DNA of 64,000 nt. Source: Chakrabartia godavariana. GTDB lineage: Bacteria; Pseudomonadota; Alphaproteobacteria; Sphingomonadales; Sphingomonadaceae. The notes under the pieces were generated by a model. That model had not been told where the DNA came from. It saw nothing but the letters and a program-made list of their open reading frames with translations, and did not search any database. Location of the stretch: positions 248,001 to 312,000 of the forward strand of contig RKSN01000003.1 of NCBI GenBank assembly GCA_005518185.1. Direction: 5' to 3'. Below, piece after piece: positions 9,538-18,425 of this stretch. Each line of letters starts with the position of its first letter. Position 1 is the stretch's first letter. A program made the position numbers and the translations under genes.

Positions 9538-10518
9538 ATGCTGCGCCGGACCCGCCTTTTGCTGCTGTTTTGTGCGCTCCTTTTCTGCTCGTCATCGGCC
9601 AGGATCGGCCAGCTGCCCATTGCACCGGAATTGATACGCATCACCCTTGAGCCAACGAATTTATCGAACGACCCGAAGCATTTACGGCGCACGGGGAAAC
9701 TTATTTACCTCGCCGGCTGGGCGATGCGGGCGGACCATCCCGATTTTGGCGGCTGGTCGGCGATGGTGCCGCACAAAGGCGGGCTGCGGCTGATGTCGGA
9801 TGCCGGCGCGCTGCTCGACATGCCGCTTCCCTCAGGCGCGGCGGTCACCGGACGCATCTCGGAAATCCCCAAAGGCTGCGGCTTTCACTGGATCAAGGAA
9901 AAGCAGGATTCCGAATCACTGACGGTCGATCCAGTCAGCGGGCAGAGCTGGATCGGGCTGGAAAACATCAACCGCATCTGCCGCTTTGCAGGCGATCACG
10001 GGCGCGCGGTGTCGATCGCCCGACCCGAAATGCGCAACTGGCAGATCACGCGCGGGCCCGAAGCCATGGTGAAGCTGCACGACGGGCGCTTCCTCGTCTT
10101 TGCCGAGGCTGATCCCGAGGATTCGGGCAAGCTGACCCCGGTTCTGGTGTTCAAGGGCGATCCGCTCGACCCCCGGCTCAAGCCGGTGACGGTGATCCTT
10201 GACCGGCCCAAGGGCTATCAGCCGGTCGATGCCGCGCAATTGCCCGATGGACGTCTGCTCGTCCTCTATCGGCTGTTCTCTGTGAAGCAGTGGTTCCGCA
10301 ACCGGCTCTACATCTTCGATGTGCCCGCCCGGTTCCGGCCCGCAATGCTGTTCCGCGGCCGCGAGATTGCGCGGCTGGAAGCGCCCTGGCTGGTCGACAA
10401 TTTCGAAGCGCTGACCGTGACACAAGAAAAGAGGCGAACCATTATCTGGCTCGCCTCCGATGATAATTTCTGGCCACTTCAGAGGTCGTACCTGCTGAAG
10501 TTTGCGCTGGATGATTAA
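9538..10518 (+). CDS. Secreted esterase-like activity of phytase (phytase-like) family protein
   Basis: 326 residues. After a signal peptide ([15 protein letters not shown]) the chain has beta-propeller-like repeats such as [30 protein letters not shown] and [14 protein letters not shown], the pattern of the phytase-like esterase family (PF13449). The predicted location is the periplasm or outside. The ATG at 9538 directly follows an in-frame GTG at 9535 and is preferred. The stop codon overlaps that of rpmB in the palindrome TTAA (10515-10518). Substrate cannot be told. Confidence 0.8.
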   Translation: MLRRTRLLLLFCALLFCSSSARIGQLPIAPELIRITLEPTNLSNDPKHLRRTGKLIYLAGWAMRADHPDFGGWSAMVPHKGGLRLMSDAGALLDMPLPSGAAVTGRISEIPKGCGFHWIKEKQDSESLTVDPVSGQSWIGLENINRICRFAGDHGRAVSIARPEMRNWQITRGPEAMVKLHDGRFLVFAEADPEDSGKLTPVLVFKGDPLDPRLKPVTVILDRPKGYQPVDAAQLPDGRLLVLYRLFSVKQWFRNRLYIFDVPARFRPAMLFRGREIARLEAPWLVDNFEALTVTQEKRRTIIWLASDDNFWPLQRSYLLKFALDD

Positions 10519-10802
10519 GCGGCGGTCGCCTTCTTGGCGACTTCGCGCTTCAGGCGACGGGCCTTCAGGCTCAGCTTTTCGTCCGAGGTCTTGAGCAGCC
10601 AGTTGTCGAGGCCGCCGACATGCTCGACCGAACGCAGACCATTGGTCGACACGCGCAGGCGAACGCTCTTTTCGAGCGATTCGGAGATCAGCGTGACGTT
10701 CTGCAGGTTGGGCAGGAAAGTCCGCTTGGTCTTGTTGTTCGCGTGGGAAACGTTGTTGCCCACCTGGCGGCCCTTGCCGGTCAGTTCGCAAATGCGCGAC
10801 AT
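10515..10802 (-). CDS. rpmB: 50S ribosomal protein L28
   Basis: 95 residues, normal for alphaproteobacterial L28. It begins [20 protein letters not shown] and contains the family block [12 protein letters not shown] and the C-terminal [11 protein letters not shown]. The start chosen is the ATG of MSRICEL; an in-frame upstream start would add unrelated residues. Monocistronic, without rpmG next to it. It converges with the phytase-like gene, sharing the bases TTAA as both stop codons. Confidence 0.97.
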   Translation of the reverse strand: MSRICELTGKGRQVGNNVSHANNKTKRTFLPNLQNVTLISESLEKSVRLRVSTNGLRSVEHVGGLDNWLLKTSDEKLSLKARRLKREVAKKATAA

Positions 10803-10902
10803 GTCTGTTCGTCCTGAAATTGAATCAATGAATTCGGAAAGGCTGCGCACCTAACGGTGGATGCCGCTTTCGTCAAGCCAAAGGCGGGCTTATGGCGGGC
10901 AC

Positions 10903-11355
10903 ATGGAGATTCCGCTTTCCCCGTTCATGCAACGTGCCCTTGCACTGGCGCAAGAGGCCGCCGATGCGGGCGAGGTGCCCGTCGGCGCCGTGATTGTCCG
11001 CAAAGGCGTGGAAATCGTGGGCACATCCAATGCCATGCGCACCTTGAAGGACCCGACCGCGCACGCCGAAATGGTTGCCATCCGGGAAGCCGCGCGCCGT
11101 CTGGGGCAGGAGCGGCTCGAAGATTGCGACCTGTGGGTGACGCTGGAACCCTGCGCCATGTGCGCCGGCGCGATCGCCCATGCCCGAATCGCCCGTCTTT
11201 ATTATGCCGCCCCCGACCCCAAGGGCGGCGGCGTCGATCATGGCCCGCGCGTCTTTGCGCAGCCGACCTGCCACCACCGGCCCGAGGTTTATTCGGGGCT
11301 GGGCGAAGACCAGGCATCGTCCCAATTGCGCGCCTTCTTCGCCGCAAAGCGATAG
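10903..11355 (+). CDS. tadA: tRNA-specific adenosine deaminase TadA
   Basis: 150 residues. It deaminates A34 to inosine in tRNA-Arg(ACG). The zinc site is complete: HAE (H54, catalytic E56) and PCAMC (C84, C87). The block GEVPVGAVIV and the C-terminal LRAFFAAKR are typical. The start is the ATG giving MEIPLSPF; the earlier in-frame ATG at 10861 would add a non-conserved stretch. Confidence 0.96.
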   Translation: MEIPLSPFMQRALALAQEAADAGEVPVGAVIVRKGVEIVGTSNAMRTLKDPTAHAEMVAIREAARRLGQERLEDCDLWVTLEPCAMCAGAIAHARIARLYYAAPDPKGGGVDHGPRVFAQPTCHHRPEVYSGLGEDQASSQLRAFFAAKR

Positions 11356-11411
11356 CGTCTGCAGCAACGCTTGAGCGACGGGCCCTCTATCTGCCATAAG
11401 CGGCCCGACCA

Positions 11412-12734
11412 ATGGCCACTGCCCTTTCCCACCACCTGTCCCCGTTCCCATGGGGTGACGTCGCGATCATCCTTGCGCTGATCGCGCTCAACGGCGTGTT
11501 TGCGATGTCTGAGCTCGCCATCGTGTCGGCGCGGCGGGCGCGGCTCGAATCGATCACGAAGAAAAGCCAGCTGCGCGGCGCGCGCACCGCCCTCGACCTT
11601 GCGGCCAATCCCGGCAAGTTCCTGTCGACCGTCCAGATCGGCATCACGCTGATCGGCATTGTCGCTGGCGCCTATTCCGGCGCGAGCCTTGGCGGGCCGG
11701 TCGCCGAGCGCATGGTGCTGCTGGGCGTCCCGGCCGGTTGGGCGGACGACGTGTCTTTCGCCTCGGTCGTCGGGCTGACGACCTTTGCCTCGCTGATCGT
11801 GGGCGAACTGGTGCCCAAGCAGTTCGCGCTGCGCGCGCCCGAACCGATCGCGGTCGCCATGGCGGTGCCGATGGTGGTTCTGTCCAAGGTGACAGCGCCG
11901 CTCGTCTGGCTGCTCGACCGGACGAGCGCGCTCATCTTCCGCATCCTTGGCATGAACCGCGAATCGGAAAACCATGTGACCGCCGAAGAACTCCACCTGA
12001 TCGTGGCGGAGGCCTCCAAGTCCGGCGTGATCGAGGAAAGCGAGCGCGCGATCATCTCGGGCGTGGTGCGCCTCGCCGACCGTCCGGTGCGCGAAGTGAT
12101 GACCCCGCGCACGGAGATCGACTGGCTCGACGAGAAAGCAGATGCCAAGGCGATCCATCAGGCGATGCTCGCCTCCTCCCACAGCCGTCTGCTCGTGGCG
12201 CGCGGATCGGTGGACGAAATTGTCGGCGTCGTCGCGGCGCGCGACCTGCTGTGCGCCGAACTCACCGGCAAGAAACTCGACCTCAAGGCGCTGATGAAGC
12301 GTGCGCCGATCATTCCCGATCAGGTCGATGCGATGGACGCGCTGGAGGTGCTGCGCGACGCCGATGTGCCCGTCGCGCTTGTCCATGACGAGTACGGGCA
12401 TTTCGAAGGCATTGTGACGCCGGCTGACCTCCTGTCCGCCATTGCGGGCGACTTCGCCTCGGACCAGGACGATGGCGAGGAACCCGCGATCTTCGAGCGC
12501 GAGGATGGCAGCCTGCTCGTCTCTGGCTGGGCGACCGCCGACGCCCTGTCCGAACGGATCGGCATCAGCCTTGAGGAAGACCGCGATTTCGCGACCGTCG
12601 CGGGCTTCGTGCTCGACCGGATGAAGCGCATTCCGGCCACCGGCGATCATTTCATCGATCAGGGCTACCGCTTTGAGATCATCGACATGGACGGTCGCAA
12701 GATCGACAAGATCCTCGTCGAAACCGCACACTAG
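11412..12734 (+). CDS. Hemolysin-family CNNM/CBS transporter-associated protein (CorC/HlyC type)
   Basis: 440 residues. The N-terminal DUF21/CNNM membrane domain (about residues 14-190, with ANPGKFLSTVQIGITLIG and GELVPKQFALRAPE) is followed by a CBS pair (about 215-335: VREVMTPRTEIDWLD, ALVHDEYGHFEGIVT) and a C-terminal CorC_HlyC domain (TVAGFVLDRMKRIPATGD). Proteins of this kind are linked to magnesium/cobalt efflux; true haemolysin activity is not expected. sufE follows after 5 bp, suggesting co-transcription. Confidence 0.92.
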   Translation: MATALSHHLSPFPWGDVAIILALIALNGVFAMSELAIVSARRARLESITKKSQLRGARTALDLAANPGKFLSTVQIGITLIGIVAGAYSGASLGGPVAERMVLLGVPAGWADDVSFASVVGLTTFASLIVGELVPKQFALRAPEPIAVAMAVPMVVLSKVTAPLVWLLDRTSALIFRILGMNRESENHVTAEELHLIVAEASKSGVIEESERAIISGVVRLADRPVREVMTPRTEIDWLDEKADAKAIHQAMLASSHSRLLVARGSVDEIVGVVAARDLLCAELTGKKLDLKALMKRAPIIPDQVDAMDALEVLRDADVPVALVHDEYGHFEGIVTPADLLSAIAGDFASDQDDGEEPAIFEREDGSLLVSGWATADALSERIGISLEEDRDFATVAGFVLDRMKRIPATGDHFIDQGYRFEIIDMDGRKIDKILVETAH

Positions 12735-12739
12735 GACCT

Positions 12740-13147
12740 ATGACCAGCCTTTCCGACATTCAGGAGGAATATGAATTCCTCGACGCCGACGATCGCTATC
12801 GCCTCCTCATCGACCTGGGCCGTGCGCTGGAGCCGATGCCCGATGCGCTCAAGACCGATGCGACGCTGGTGCGCGGCTGCTCGGCCAGCGTCTGGGTCTA
12901 TCCCGCGGCCGAGGCCGACGGGCACCTCCATTTCCTCGCGGACAGCAATGCCGCGATCACCAAGGGCATCATCGCGCTTGTCCTGAAGACGGTGCAGGAC
13001 CGGACGGCGGCGGACATTCTCGCCACTGACATCGAGGCGGCCCTCGCGCCCTTTGACCTCAAGAACCAGCTCTCCTCCAACCGGACACAGGGCATTCCCA
13101 ACATGATTGCGCTGATCCGCGATACCGCCGCGCGCTACGCGGGTTGA
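12740..13147 (+). CDS. sufE: SufE family sulfur-transfer protein
   Basis: 135 residues. SufE accepts sulfur from the cysteine desulfurase SufS for Fe-S cluster assembly. The motif LVRGCSASVWV contains the acceptor cysteine (C47). The C-terminal block LSSNRTQGIPNMIALIRD is characteristic. No other suf gene is nearby, as is common for a stand-alone sufE in sphingomonads. The next gene begins 53 bp downstream. Confidence 0.93.
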   Translation: MTSLSDIQEEYEFLDADDRYRLLIDLGRALEPMPDALKTDATLVRGCSASVWVYPAAEADGHLHFLADSNAAITKGIIALVLKTVQDRTAADILATDIEAALAPFDLKNQLSSNRTQGIPNMIALIRDTAARYAG

Positions 13148-13200
13148 CAGCAGCGGCGCGACGCCGGAACGATAGGCCACCCGTTCGTCAGGACCCTTTC

Positions 13201-13584
13201 ATGCGCGCGCTGTTGATCTTTGCTGCCTCTCTCGGCCTTGCCGCTCCGGCCTATGCCGCGCGCGATTTCCGCATCGGGACCGAACGCTTCGCGGAAAACG
13301 ACATTCTCGATGCGCGCGCGCTGCCCTCCGCCGATGGCACGCCTGTGGTCATGATCACGCTGACCGAAGCAGCCGCCCCGCGCCTTAAGAAGCTGACCGA
13401 AGCGATGCTCGGCAAGTCCCTGCCGATAATGCTGGACGGGAAGGAACTGATGGCGCCCATGGTCCGCGAGGCGATTGCGGGCGGCGTGCTTGAGATTTCC
13501 GGGCTCACCGGCTTTCCGGAAAGCGAACAGCTCGCGCTCAAGATTTCGGGAAAGCCGCCCGTCCCCGACAGCCTCGAGGAATAA
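13201..13584 (+). CDS. Small exported protein with SecD P1-head-like domain
   Basis: 127 residues with a clear signal peptide (ALLIFAASLGLAAPAYA). The mature part resembles the P1 head subdomain of SecD: ITLTEAAAPRLKKLTEAM, GKSLPIMLDGKELMAPMV and AGGVLEISG. There are no SecD membrane helices, so it is a free periplasmic domain, not a translocase subunit. The longer in-frame ORF from 13144 lacks a signal sequence at its front; the ATG at 13201 is preferred. Role unknown. Confidence 0.78.
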   Translation: MRALLIFAASLGLAAPAYAARDFRIGTERFAENDILDARALPSADGTPVVMITLTEAAAPRLKKLTEAMLGKSLPIMLDGKELMAPMVREAIAGGVLEISGLTGFPESEQLALKISGKPPVPDSLEE

Positions 13585-13595
13585 GCGTCGGCGCG

Positions 13596-14129
13596 TTACA
13601 GCGCCAGCCGCCGGTCCTCCGCCGCCTTCAGAACGTCATAGGCCGCCTGGATCTGCCGGAAGCGTTCGGCCGCCTCGGCATCGCCGGGCTTCACATCGGG
13701 ATGGTTTTCCTTGGCGAGCTTGCGCCACGCGACGCGCACGGCCTCAAACTCGGCATCGGCGTCGAGCCCGAACAGGTCGAGCGCGCGCATCTCGTCGCGG
13801 CTGCGCGAACCGTCACCCGGCCCACCCCAGCCATAATGCTTGGCTTCCTGATAGCCGGAGGCGTCGCGCCGCTCATTGGCCTCCCGCTCGGCGGCTTCCT
13901 CGGCGGACAGCCCGGCGAAATAATCCCAGTTCTTGTTGTACTCCCCGGCATGGGTTTCGCAGAACCACCATTTTTCCGGGCTGTTCGGCGCCTTGGGCGC
14001 GGGCCGGTCTCCGGGCAGACCGCAGCCATGGCGGTCGCACAGACGGACCTTCACGGCCTCGCTCTCGGCGCCATAGCCGCGCCAGCGGGGAAAGCCCCAG
14101 TCCATGTTGCGAGTCTGCCGACGTGTCAT
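13596..14129 (-). CDS. J domain-containing protein (C-terminal DnaJ domain)
   Basis: 177 residues. The J domain is at the C-terminus (about residues 112-175): LDLFGLDADAEFEAVRVAW, then the HPD signature in ENHPDVKPGD, and a third helix FRQIQAAYDVLK. The N-terminal part has several Cys/His (CDRHGCGLPG, WWFCETHAGEY) that may bind a metal. This layout is found in sphingomonads and Caulobacter relatives; it should stimulate a DnaK-type ATPase, client unknown. The ATG at 14105 (MDWGFP) is an alternative start. Confidence 0.88.
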   Translation of the reverse strand: MTRRQTRNMDWGFPRWRGYGAESEAVKVRLCDRHGCGLPGDRPAPKAPNSPEKWWFCETHAGEYNKNWDYFAGLSAEEAAEREANERRDASGYQEAKHYGWGGPGDGSRSRDEMRALDLFGLDADAEFEAVRVAWRKLAKENHPDVKPGDAEAAERFRQIQAAYDVLKAAEDRRLAL

Positions 14130-14259
14130 AAGCTTTCAGCCTACGCGATTCCCCGGCTGCTTTCCACCGCAAAGGGCGCAGACGCGCGCGTCACGCGGCT
14201 TTTGCCAAGCGCGACGGCCTGTGGCAGACCCTGTCCCACCACATAACAGGAGGGGTCTC

Positions 14260-14655
14260 ATGAACATCATTCCACGCATTCTGGTCGGCATTGCCGCACT
14301 CGGCTCGATCATCCTCGCGCTTGGCCTGTGGCTCGGCCAGGAAAAGGTCATCCCAGCCCTCGGCATCTCGACGACCGATCTTGCCGGCGGCCTTGTCGGC
14401 CGCGCGACCGTACGCGCCGACATTGCCGGGCTGTTCGGCGGCATGGGCATCTGCATGCTGATCGCGGTGCTGCGCGGCGGCGTCCAATGGGTCAATGCGA
14501 CGCTCGTCTTCGTCGGTGTCGCGATCACCGGCCGCTTCGTCGGCCTCCTCATGGATGGCGGCGGTGCTGCGGTGCTTCAGCCGATCCTCGTCGAAGCCGT
14601 CACCATCGGCCTGCTGCTCTGGCTGCGCGCCACGCTGTCGCGTCAGACGGCCTGA
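14260..14655 (+). CDS. Small four-helix membrane protein (DUF4345-like)
   Basis: 131 residues with four hydrophobic helices (about residues 6-26, 47-68, 76-96 and 105-125). The motif VRADIAGLFGGMGICML resembles DUF4345 proteins. The start is supported by the strong ribosome-binding site ACAGGAGGGG 5-10 nt before the ATG. A GC hairpin (14665-14689) follows the stop. Function unknown; inner-membrane location predicted. Confidence 0.75.
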   Translation: MNIIPRILVGIAALGSIILALGLWLGQEKVIPALGISTTDLAGGLVGRATVRADIAGLFGGMGICMLIAVLRGGVQWVNATLVFVGVAITGRFVGLLMDGGGAAVLQPILVEAVTIGLLLWLRATLSRQTA

Positions 14656-14664
14656 ACCAAGAAC

Positions 14665-14689
14665 GGGCCGGATGCCATGCGTCCGGCCC
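14665..14689 (+). terminator. GC hairpin after DUF4345-like gene
   Basis: Perfect 8-bp stem GGGCCGGA/TCCGGCCC with a 9-nt loop, 10 nt after the stop codon. No U-tract follows, so it may be an imperfect terminator. Confidence 0.5.
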
Positions 14690-14714
14690 TGTCGGGATCA
14701 CCATTGCTGGAAAA

Positions 14715-14788
14715 TGGATGCCCCGTGAGGATTCGAACCTCAATAGACGGAGTCAGAGTCCGTAGTCTTACCGTTAGACGACGGGGCA
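14715..14788 (-). tRNA. tRNA-Gln (anticodon CTG)
   Basis: 74 nt including an encoded CCA. On the minus strand the 7-bp acceptor stem is TGCCCCG with CGGGGCA. The anticodon loop CTCTGAC gives CTG, reading CAG. The T-arm GGTTCGAATCC is canonical. It lies alone between the DUF4345-like gene and ppx. Confidence 0.95.
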
Positions 14789-14944
14789 CCAATGAGGCGG
14801 CGCAGATAGGTAGTTGACCTGATTCTGTCAACGGTCGCGCAACTTCACTGCGCAACGCTTGCGGGTTGCGCCCTCTCGCCCTAGGTTCATCGGCAAGTAC
14901 CGCCGGGGATTTCCCGGACCGGAAGTATAAAGAGTTTGCGATCG

Positions 14945-16015
14945 ATGGTGGACCAGCCCACCCAGATATCGCCATCCCACCGGGAAGACAGGAGGGTGGG
15001 TGCGGCGCCCATAGCCCGAGCAGCCAAGCCGGCCGCGCGTGACCGTGCGCCCCCGCGCCGCAACTATGCCGCGCTCGACCTTGGCACCAATAATTGCCGT
15101 CTCCTCATCGCCCGGCCGGAGGGCAACCGCTTCACCGTGGTCGATGCCTTTTCGCGAATCGTGCGGCTGGGCGAAGGTCTGGCGACACATGGCGCGATCA
15201 GCCAGGCGGCGATGGACCGGGCGCTCTCGGCGCTGTCGGTCTGCGCGGACAAGCTGGTGAAGCGCAACGTCTACATGGCGCGCTCGGTGGCGACCGAGGC
15301 GTGCCGCCGCGCCGCCAACGGCCCCGACTTCGTCCAGCGCGTCTACCGCGAAACCGGCATCAAGCTCGACATCATCGCCCCGCAGGAAGAGGCGCGGCTC
15401 GCTGTGCTCGGCTGCCACATCCTTCTGGAGGAAGGCGACGGCGCGGCGCTGATCTTCGACATTGGCGGCGGCTCGACCGAGCTTGTGCTCGTCGACACGA
15501 GTGGCGAGCATCCCCGCACGATCGACTGGTGCAGCCTGCCCTGGGGCGTCGTGTCGCTGAGCGAAAGCGTGCCACACGACAGCCATGACGCGCACGCGCG
15601 CGCCGCGGCCTATGACGTGATGCGCGACAAGGTCCGCAGCGCCATGGCGAGCTTTACCGACCGGCTGGCCAGTGCGGCCCCCGCCGTGCCGCGCCTGTTG
15701 GGCACGAGCGGCACCGTGACGACGCTCGCCAGTGTCTTTCTGGGCCTCCACCATTATGAACGGCGGCTGGTTGACGGGCTGCGCGTTGAGGTGCCCGCCA
15801 TGCGCGACATCTGCCGCCAGCTTGCGGGCCAGTCAGTCAGCGAGCGCGCCCGGCTCGCCTGTATCGGGCCGGAGCGGGCGGACCTCGTGGTCGCGGGCTG
15901 CGCGATCCTTGAAACCATTTTTGACGCCTGGCCCGCGCCGCTGGTCGGTGTCGCCGACCGGGGCATCCGGGAGGGCATTTTGCGCCAGTTGATGACCGCA
16001 GGGGAAAGACGATGA
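14945..16015 (+). CDS. Ppx/GppA phosphatase family protein
   Basis: 356 residues. It belongs to the ASKHA-fold exopolyphosphatase/guanosine pentaphosphatase family: YAALDLGTNNCRLLIARP (phosphate 1), MARSVATEACRRA, FDIGGGSTELVLVD (phosphate 2) and LGTSGTVTTLASVF. It lacks the extra C-terminal domain of E. coli Ppx, as is usual for the short alphaproteobacterial form. The first about 40 residues are basic and low complexity. ATG 14945 is chosen over an in-frame TTG at 14936. Its ATGA end overlaps rlmE, a widespread pairing. Confidence 0.92.
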   Translation: MVDQPTQISPSHREDRRVGAAPIARAAKPAARDRAPPRRNYAALDLGTNNCRLLIARPEGNRFTVVDAFSRIVRLGEGLATHGAISQAAMDRALSALSVCADKLVKRNVYMARSVATEACRRAANGPDFVQRVYRETGIKLDIIAPQEEARLAVLGCHILLEEGDGAALIFDIGGGSTELVLVDTSGEHPRTIDWCSLPWGVVSLSESVPHDSHDAHARAAAYDVMRDKVRSAMASFTDRLASAAPAVPRLLGTSGTVTTLASVFLGLHHYERRLVDGLRVEVPAMRDICRQLAGQSVSERARLACIGPERADLVVAGCAILETIFDAWPAPLVGVADRGIREGILRQLMTAGERR

Positions 16016-16713
16016 GCACCAGTTCCGGCGGCAAGACGCGCGTCAAGACCGCCAAGGGGCGCAAGGTCGGCTCGACCCGCTGGCTCGAACGGCAGCTGAA
16101 CGACCCCTATGTCAAAAAGGCCCGCGCCGAAGGCTATCGCAGCCGCGCGGCCTACAAGCTCATCGAGCTCAATGAACGCTTCGGCTTCCTCAAAGGTGCA
16201 AAGCGCGTCGTCGATCTCGGCATCGCGCCGGGCGGCTGGACGCAGGTTGTCCGCAAGGTCTGCCCCAAGGCGCACATCGTCGGCATCGACCTGTTGCCCG
16301 TTGATCCGATTGACGACGTCATCATCGCGCAGATGGACTTCATGGACGATGCAGCACCCGCCTGGCTGACCGAGGCGCTGGGCGGCCCGGCCGACATCGT
16401 CCTGTCCGACATGGCGGCCAACACCGTCGGCCATCCGCAGACCGACCATCTGCGCACCATGGGGCTGGTCGAGGCGGGGATGGACTTTGCCTGTCAGGTG
16501 CTGCGCCCCGGCGGCGTCTATGTCGCGAAGGTGCTGGCGGGCGGCGCCGACAATGATCTGGTCGCCGAACTCAAGCGCAACTTCGCCTCGGTCAAGCACG
16601 CCAAGCCGCCCGCGAGCCGCAAGGATTCGTCCGAATGGTACGTCATCGCCACCGGCTTCAAGGGGCGCGGCGAGACACCGGCCGACGCAGCGGATGACGG
16701 CGAATTAACTTGA
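16012..16713 (+). CDS. rlmE: 23S rRNA (uridine-2552-2'-O)-methyltransferase RlmE (FtsJ/RrmJ)
   Basis: 233 residues. It methylates U2552 in the A loop of 23S rRNA. SAM-binding and catalytic blocks are present: RAAYKLIELNERFGF with the catalytic Lys, VVDLGIAPGGWTQVV, DIVLSDMAANTVGH and the Lys of YVAKVLAGG. A short basic N-terminal extension is typical for sphingomonads. Coupled to the Ppx/GppA gene by a 4-bp overlap. Confidence 0.95.
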   Translation: MSTSSGGKTRVKTAKGRKVGSTRWLERQLNDPYVKKARAEGYRSRAAYKLIELNERFGFLKGAKRVVDLGIAPGGWTQVVRKVCPKAHIVGIDLLPVDPIDDVIIAQMDFMDDAAPAWLTEALGGPADIVLSDMAANTVGHPQTDHLRTMGLVEAGMDFACQVLRPGGVYVAKVLAGGADNDLVAELKRNFASVKHAKPPASRKDSSEWYVIATGFKGRGETPADAADDGELT

Positions 16714-16771
16714 GCCACGGCGCGTGCGGGTCTTTCTGCGTCACAGAAAGACCAATCAGGGGGCGAAGCGC

Positions 16772-17350
16772 GTGGCGGTCCGCAAGAATCAGCTCTCCAG
16801 GATGCAGAAGGCGGTCCGCCTGATCGCGTCCTTCCTTGATCCGCGCATCTATCTGCACGGCATCAAGATGCTCAATTACTGGAATTATTCGCACGTCCAG
16901 CCGCTGCGCCGCGTTGCCAAGGGCCGCGATCTGGCGATCAGCCCCGATGCCGTCTTTGCCGACCCCGACCGCATCACCATCGGCGACCGCGTCCGCATCG
17001 GCTCACGCTGTCACATCTGGGCGGGGCCCTCGACCGGCCGCATCGTCATCGGCGACGACGTGCTGTTCGGCCCGGAGGTCATGGTGACCGCCGCGACCTA
17101 TCGCTACAATGACGGGACGCCCGTCACCAAGCAGCTGATGGACGAGGCCGACATCATCATCGGGCGCGACGTGTGGATCGGCGTGCGCGCGGTCATCCTG
17201 CCCGGCACGCGCATCGGCGACGGCGCCGTCATCGGCGCGGGGAGCGTGGTGAAGGGAGAGATCCCGCCCTTCGCGCTCGCGGTCGGCTCTCCGGCCCGCG
17301 TCGTCGGCAGCCGCACGCAGGTGTTTGAGCCGTCCGACCTGCCCCATTGA
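16772..17350 (+). CDS. Left-handed beta-helix acyltransferase (WcaF/NodL type)
   Basis: 192 residues. Hexapeptide repeats run from about residue 70 (ITIGDRVRIGSRCHIW, IVIGDDVLFGPEVMV, IIIGRDVWIGVRAVIL, GDGAVIGAGSVV), ending in the PPFALAVGSPARVVG segment typical of O-acetyltransferases. The enzyme probably acetylates a surface sugar. The start is ambiguous: GTG 16772 has AGGGGG 8 nt upstream and is chosen; GTG 16724 and ATG 16801 are in frame. A glycosyltransferase follows with almost no gap, so both may act on the same polysaccharide. Confidence 0.85.
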   Translation: MAVRKNQLSRMQKAVRLIASFLDPRIYLHGIKMLNYWNYSHVQPLRRVAKGRDLAISPDAVFADPDRITIGDRVRIGSRCHIWAGPSTGRIVIGDDVLFGPEVMVTAATYRYNDGTPVTKQLMDEADIIIGRDVWIGVRAVILPGTRIGDGAVIGAGSVVKGEIPPFALAVGSPARVVGSRTQVFEPSDLPH

Positions 17351-17352
17351 GC

Positions 17353-18225
17353 ATGACGGCCAGCATCATCATCCCGCATTATCGCGATATGGAGCGGCTC
17401 GACCGGTGCCTGACCGGCCTGGCTCCGCAGGTGCATGGGCTCGACGCGGTCGTCGTCGACAATGACAGCGGGCTGGATTTCACCGCGATGAAGGCCGCAC
17501 ACCCCTGGGCGCGCTTCGTGACCGAGCCGGAAAAAGGCGCCGCCGCCGCGCGCAACCGGGGCGTGCGCGAGACGACGTCGGAGACGCTGCTCTTCATCGA
17601 CGCCGATTGCGTGCCCGCGCCCGACTGGGTGGCGCAGTCGCTCGCTGCCTTGCCCAAGGGCGACATCGTCTCGGGCCGCGTCGATACCTTTGACGAAGGG
17701 CCAGCTGGAAAGGGCGCGCCCCGCACCGGCGCGCAGGCGTTTGAGACGGTCTTCGCCTTCCGCCAGAAGGACTATATCGAAAAGCAGGGCTTTGCCGTCA
17801 CCGCCAATCTTGCAACGACACGCCGCGTCTTCGCGGCCGTCGGCGATTTCCGCGTCGGCCTCTCCGAAGACAAAGACTGGTGCCAGCGCGCCGTCCGGGC
17901 GGGGTTCACCCTTGTCTATGTCGACGCGATGGCCGTCTCCCACCCGACCCGCAGCGACTGGCCCGCGCTCCGCAAGAAGTGGCTGCGGCTGACCGAGGAG
18001 AGCTTCGCGCTGCATCTGGCCGATGGGGGAAGCAAGGCGCGTTGGGCGGTGCGGAGTGTGGCCGTGCTGCTGTCAGCGGTGCCGCATAGCGTGACGGTGT
18101 GGGGCAGCCCGAAGCTGAATGGTGTGGGCGAGCGGGTTCGGGGAACGGTGACGCTGTTCCGGCAGCGGATCGTGCGCGCGGAGTGGATGGTGCGGCAGGC
18201 GGTGGGATCAAAGACAATGGCCTAA
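17353..18225 (+). CDS. Glycosyltransferase family 2
   Basis: 290 residues. GT-A fold features are clear: SIIIPHYRDMERLDRCL, VVVDNDSG, the donor-binding AAAARNRGVRE, and the metal-binding DxD-like LLFIDADCVPAPDW. SEDKDWCQRAVRAG matches the acceptor-side ED motif, and a C-terminal hydrophobic helix (about residues 232-250) could tether it to the membrane. It follows the acyltransferase, with which it probably forms an operon for a surface glycan. A TTG at 17347 overlapping the upstream stop is another possible start. Confidence 0.88.
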   Translation: MTASIIIPHYRDMERLDRCLTGLAPQVHGLDAVVVDNDSGLDFTAMKAAHPWARFVTEPEKGAAAARNRGVRETTSETLLFIDADCVPAPDWVAQSLAALPKGDIVSGRVDTFDEGPAGKGAPRTGAQAFETVFAFRQKDYIEKQGFAVTANLATTRRVFAAVGDFRVGLSEDKDWCQRAVRAGFTLVYVDAMAVSHPTRSDWPALRKKWLRLTEESFALHLADGGSKARWAVRSVAVLLSAVPHSVTVWGSPKLNGVGERVRGTVTLFRQRIVRAEWMVRQAVGSKTMA

Positions 18226-18235
18226 ACCCCTCTCC

Positions 18236-18383
18236 GTCGCCCCGTGCTTGACACGGGGCTGGGCTTTGCCTGGTCCGTCCCGTTGGTCAGGATGACTGGC
18301 TCTTTGGAAACATGGCTATCCGGCCAGCAAAGTGCCGAAATCCGAGGAAGCATAGCCAAGCCCCGTGTCAAGCACGGGGCGAC
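18236..18383. repeat. REP-like inverted repeat pair, second copy
   Basis: Arms at 18236-18265 and 18354-18383 match the pair at 4313-4468 almost exactly. The arms begin 10 bp after the glycosyltransferase stop. Most of the spacer is unlike that at 4.3 kb, but the last part before the right arm shares short blocks (ATCC-GCAAG and a GGAAG-AGCCAAG run). Confidence 0.8.
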
Positions 18384-18425
18384 GATGGAGGGGCAGCGAA
18401 CTTGTTCAACCGGCCCAACCCCATC

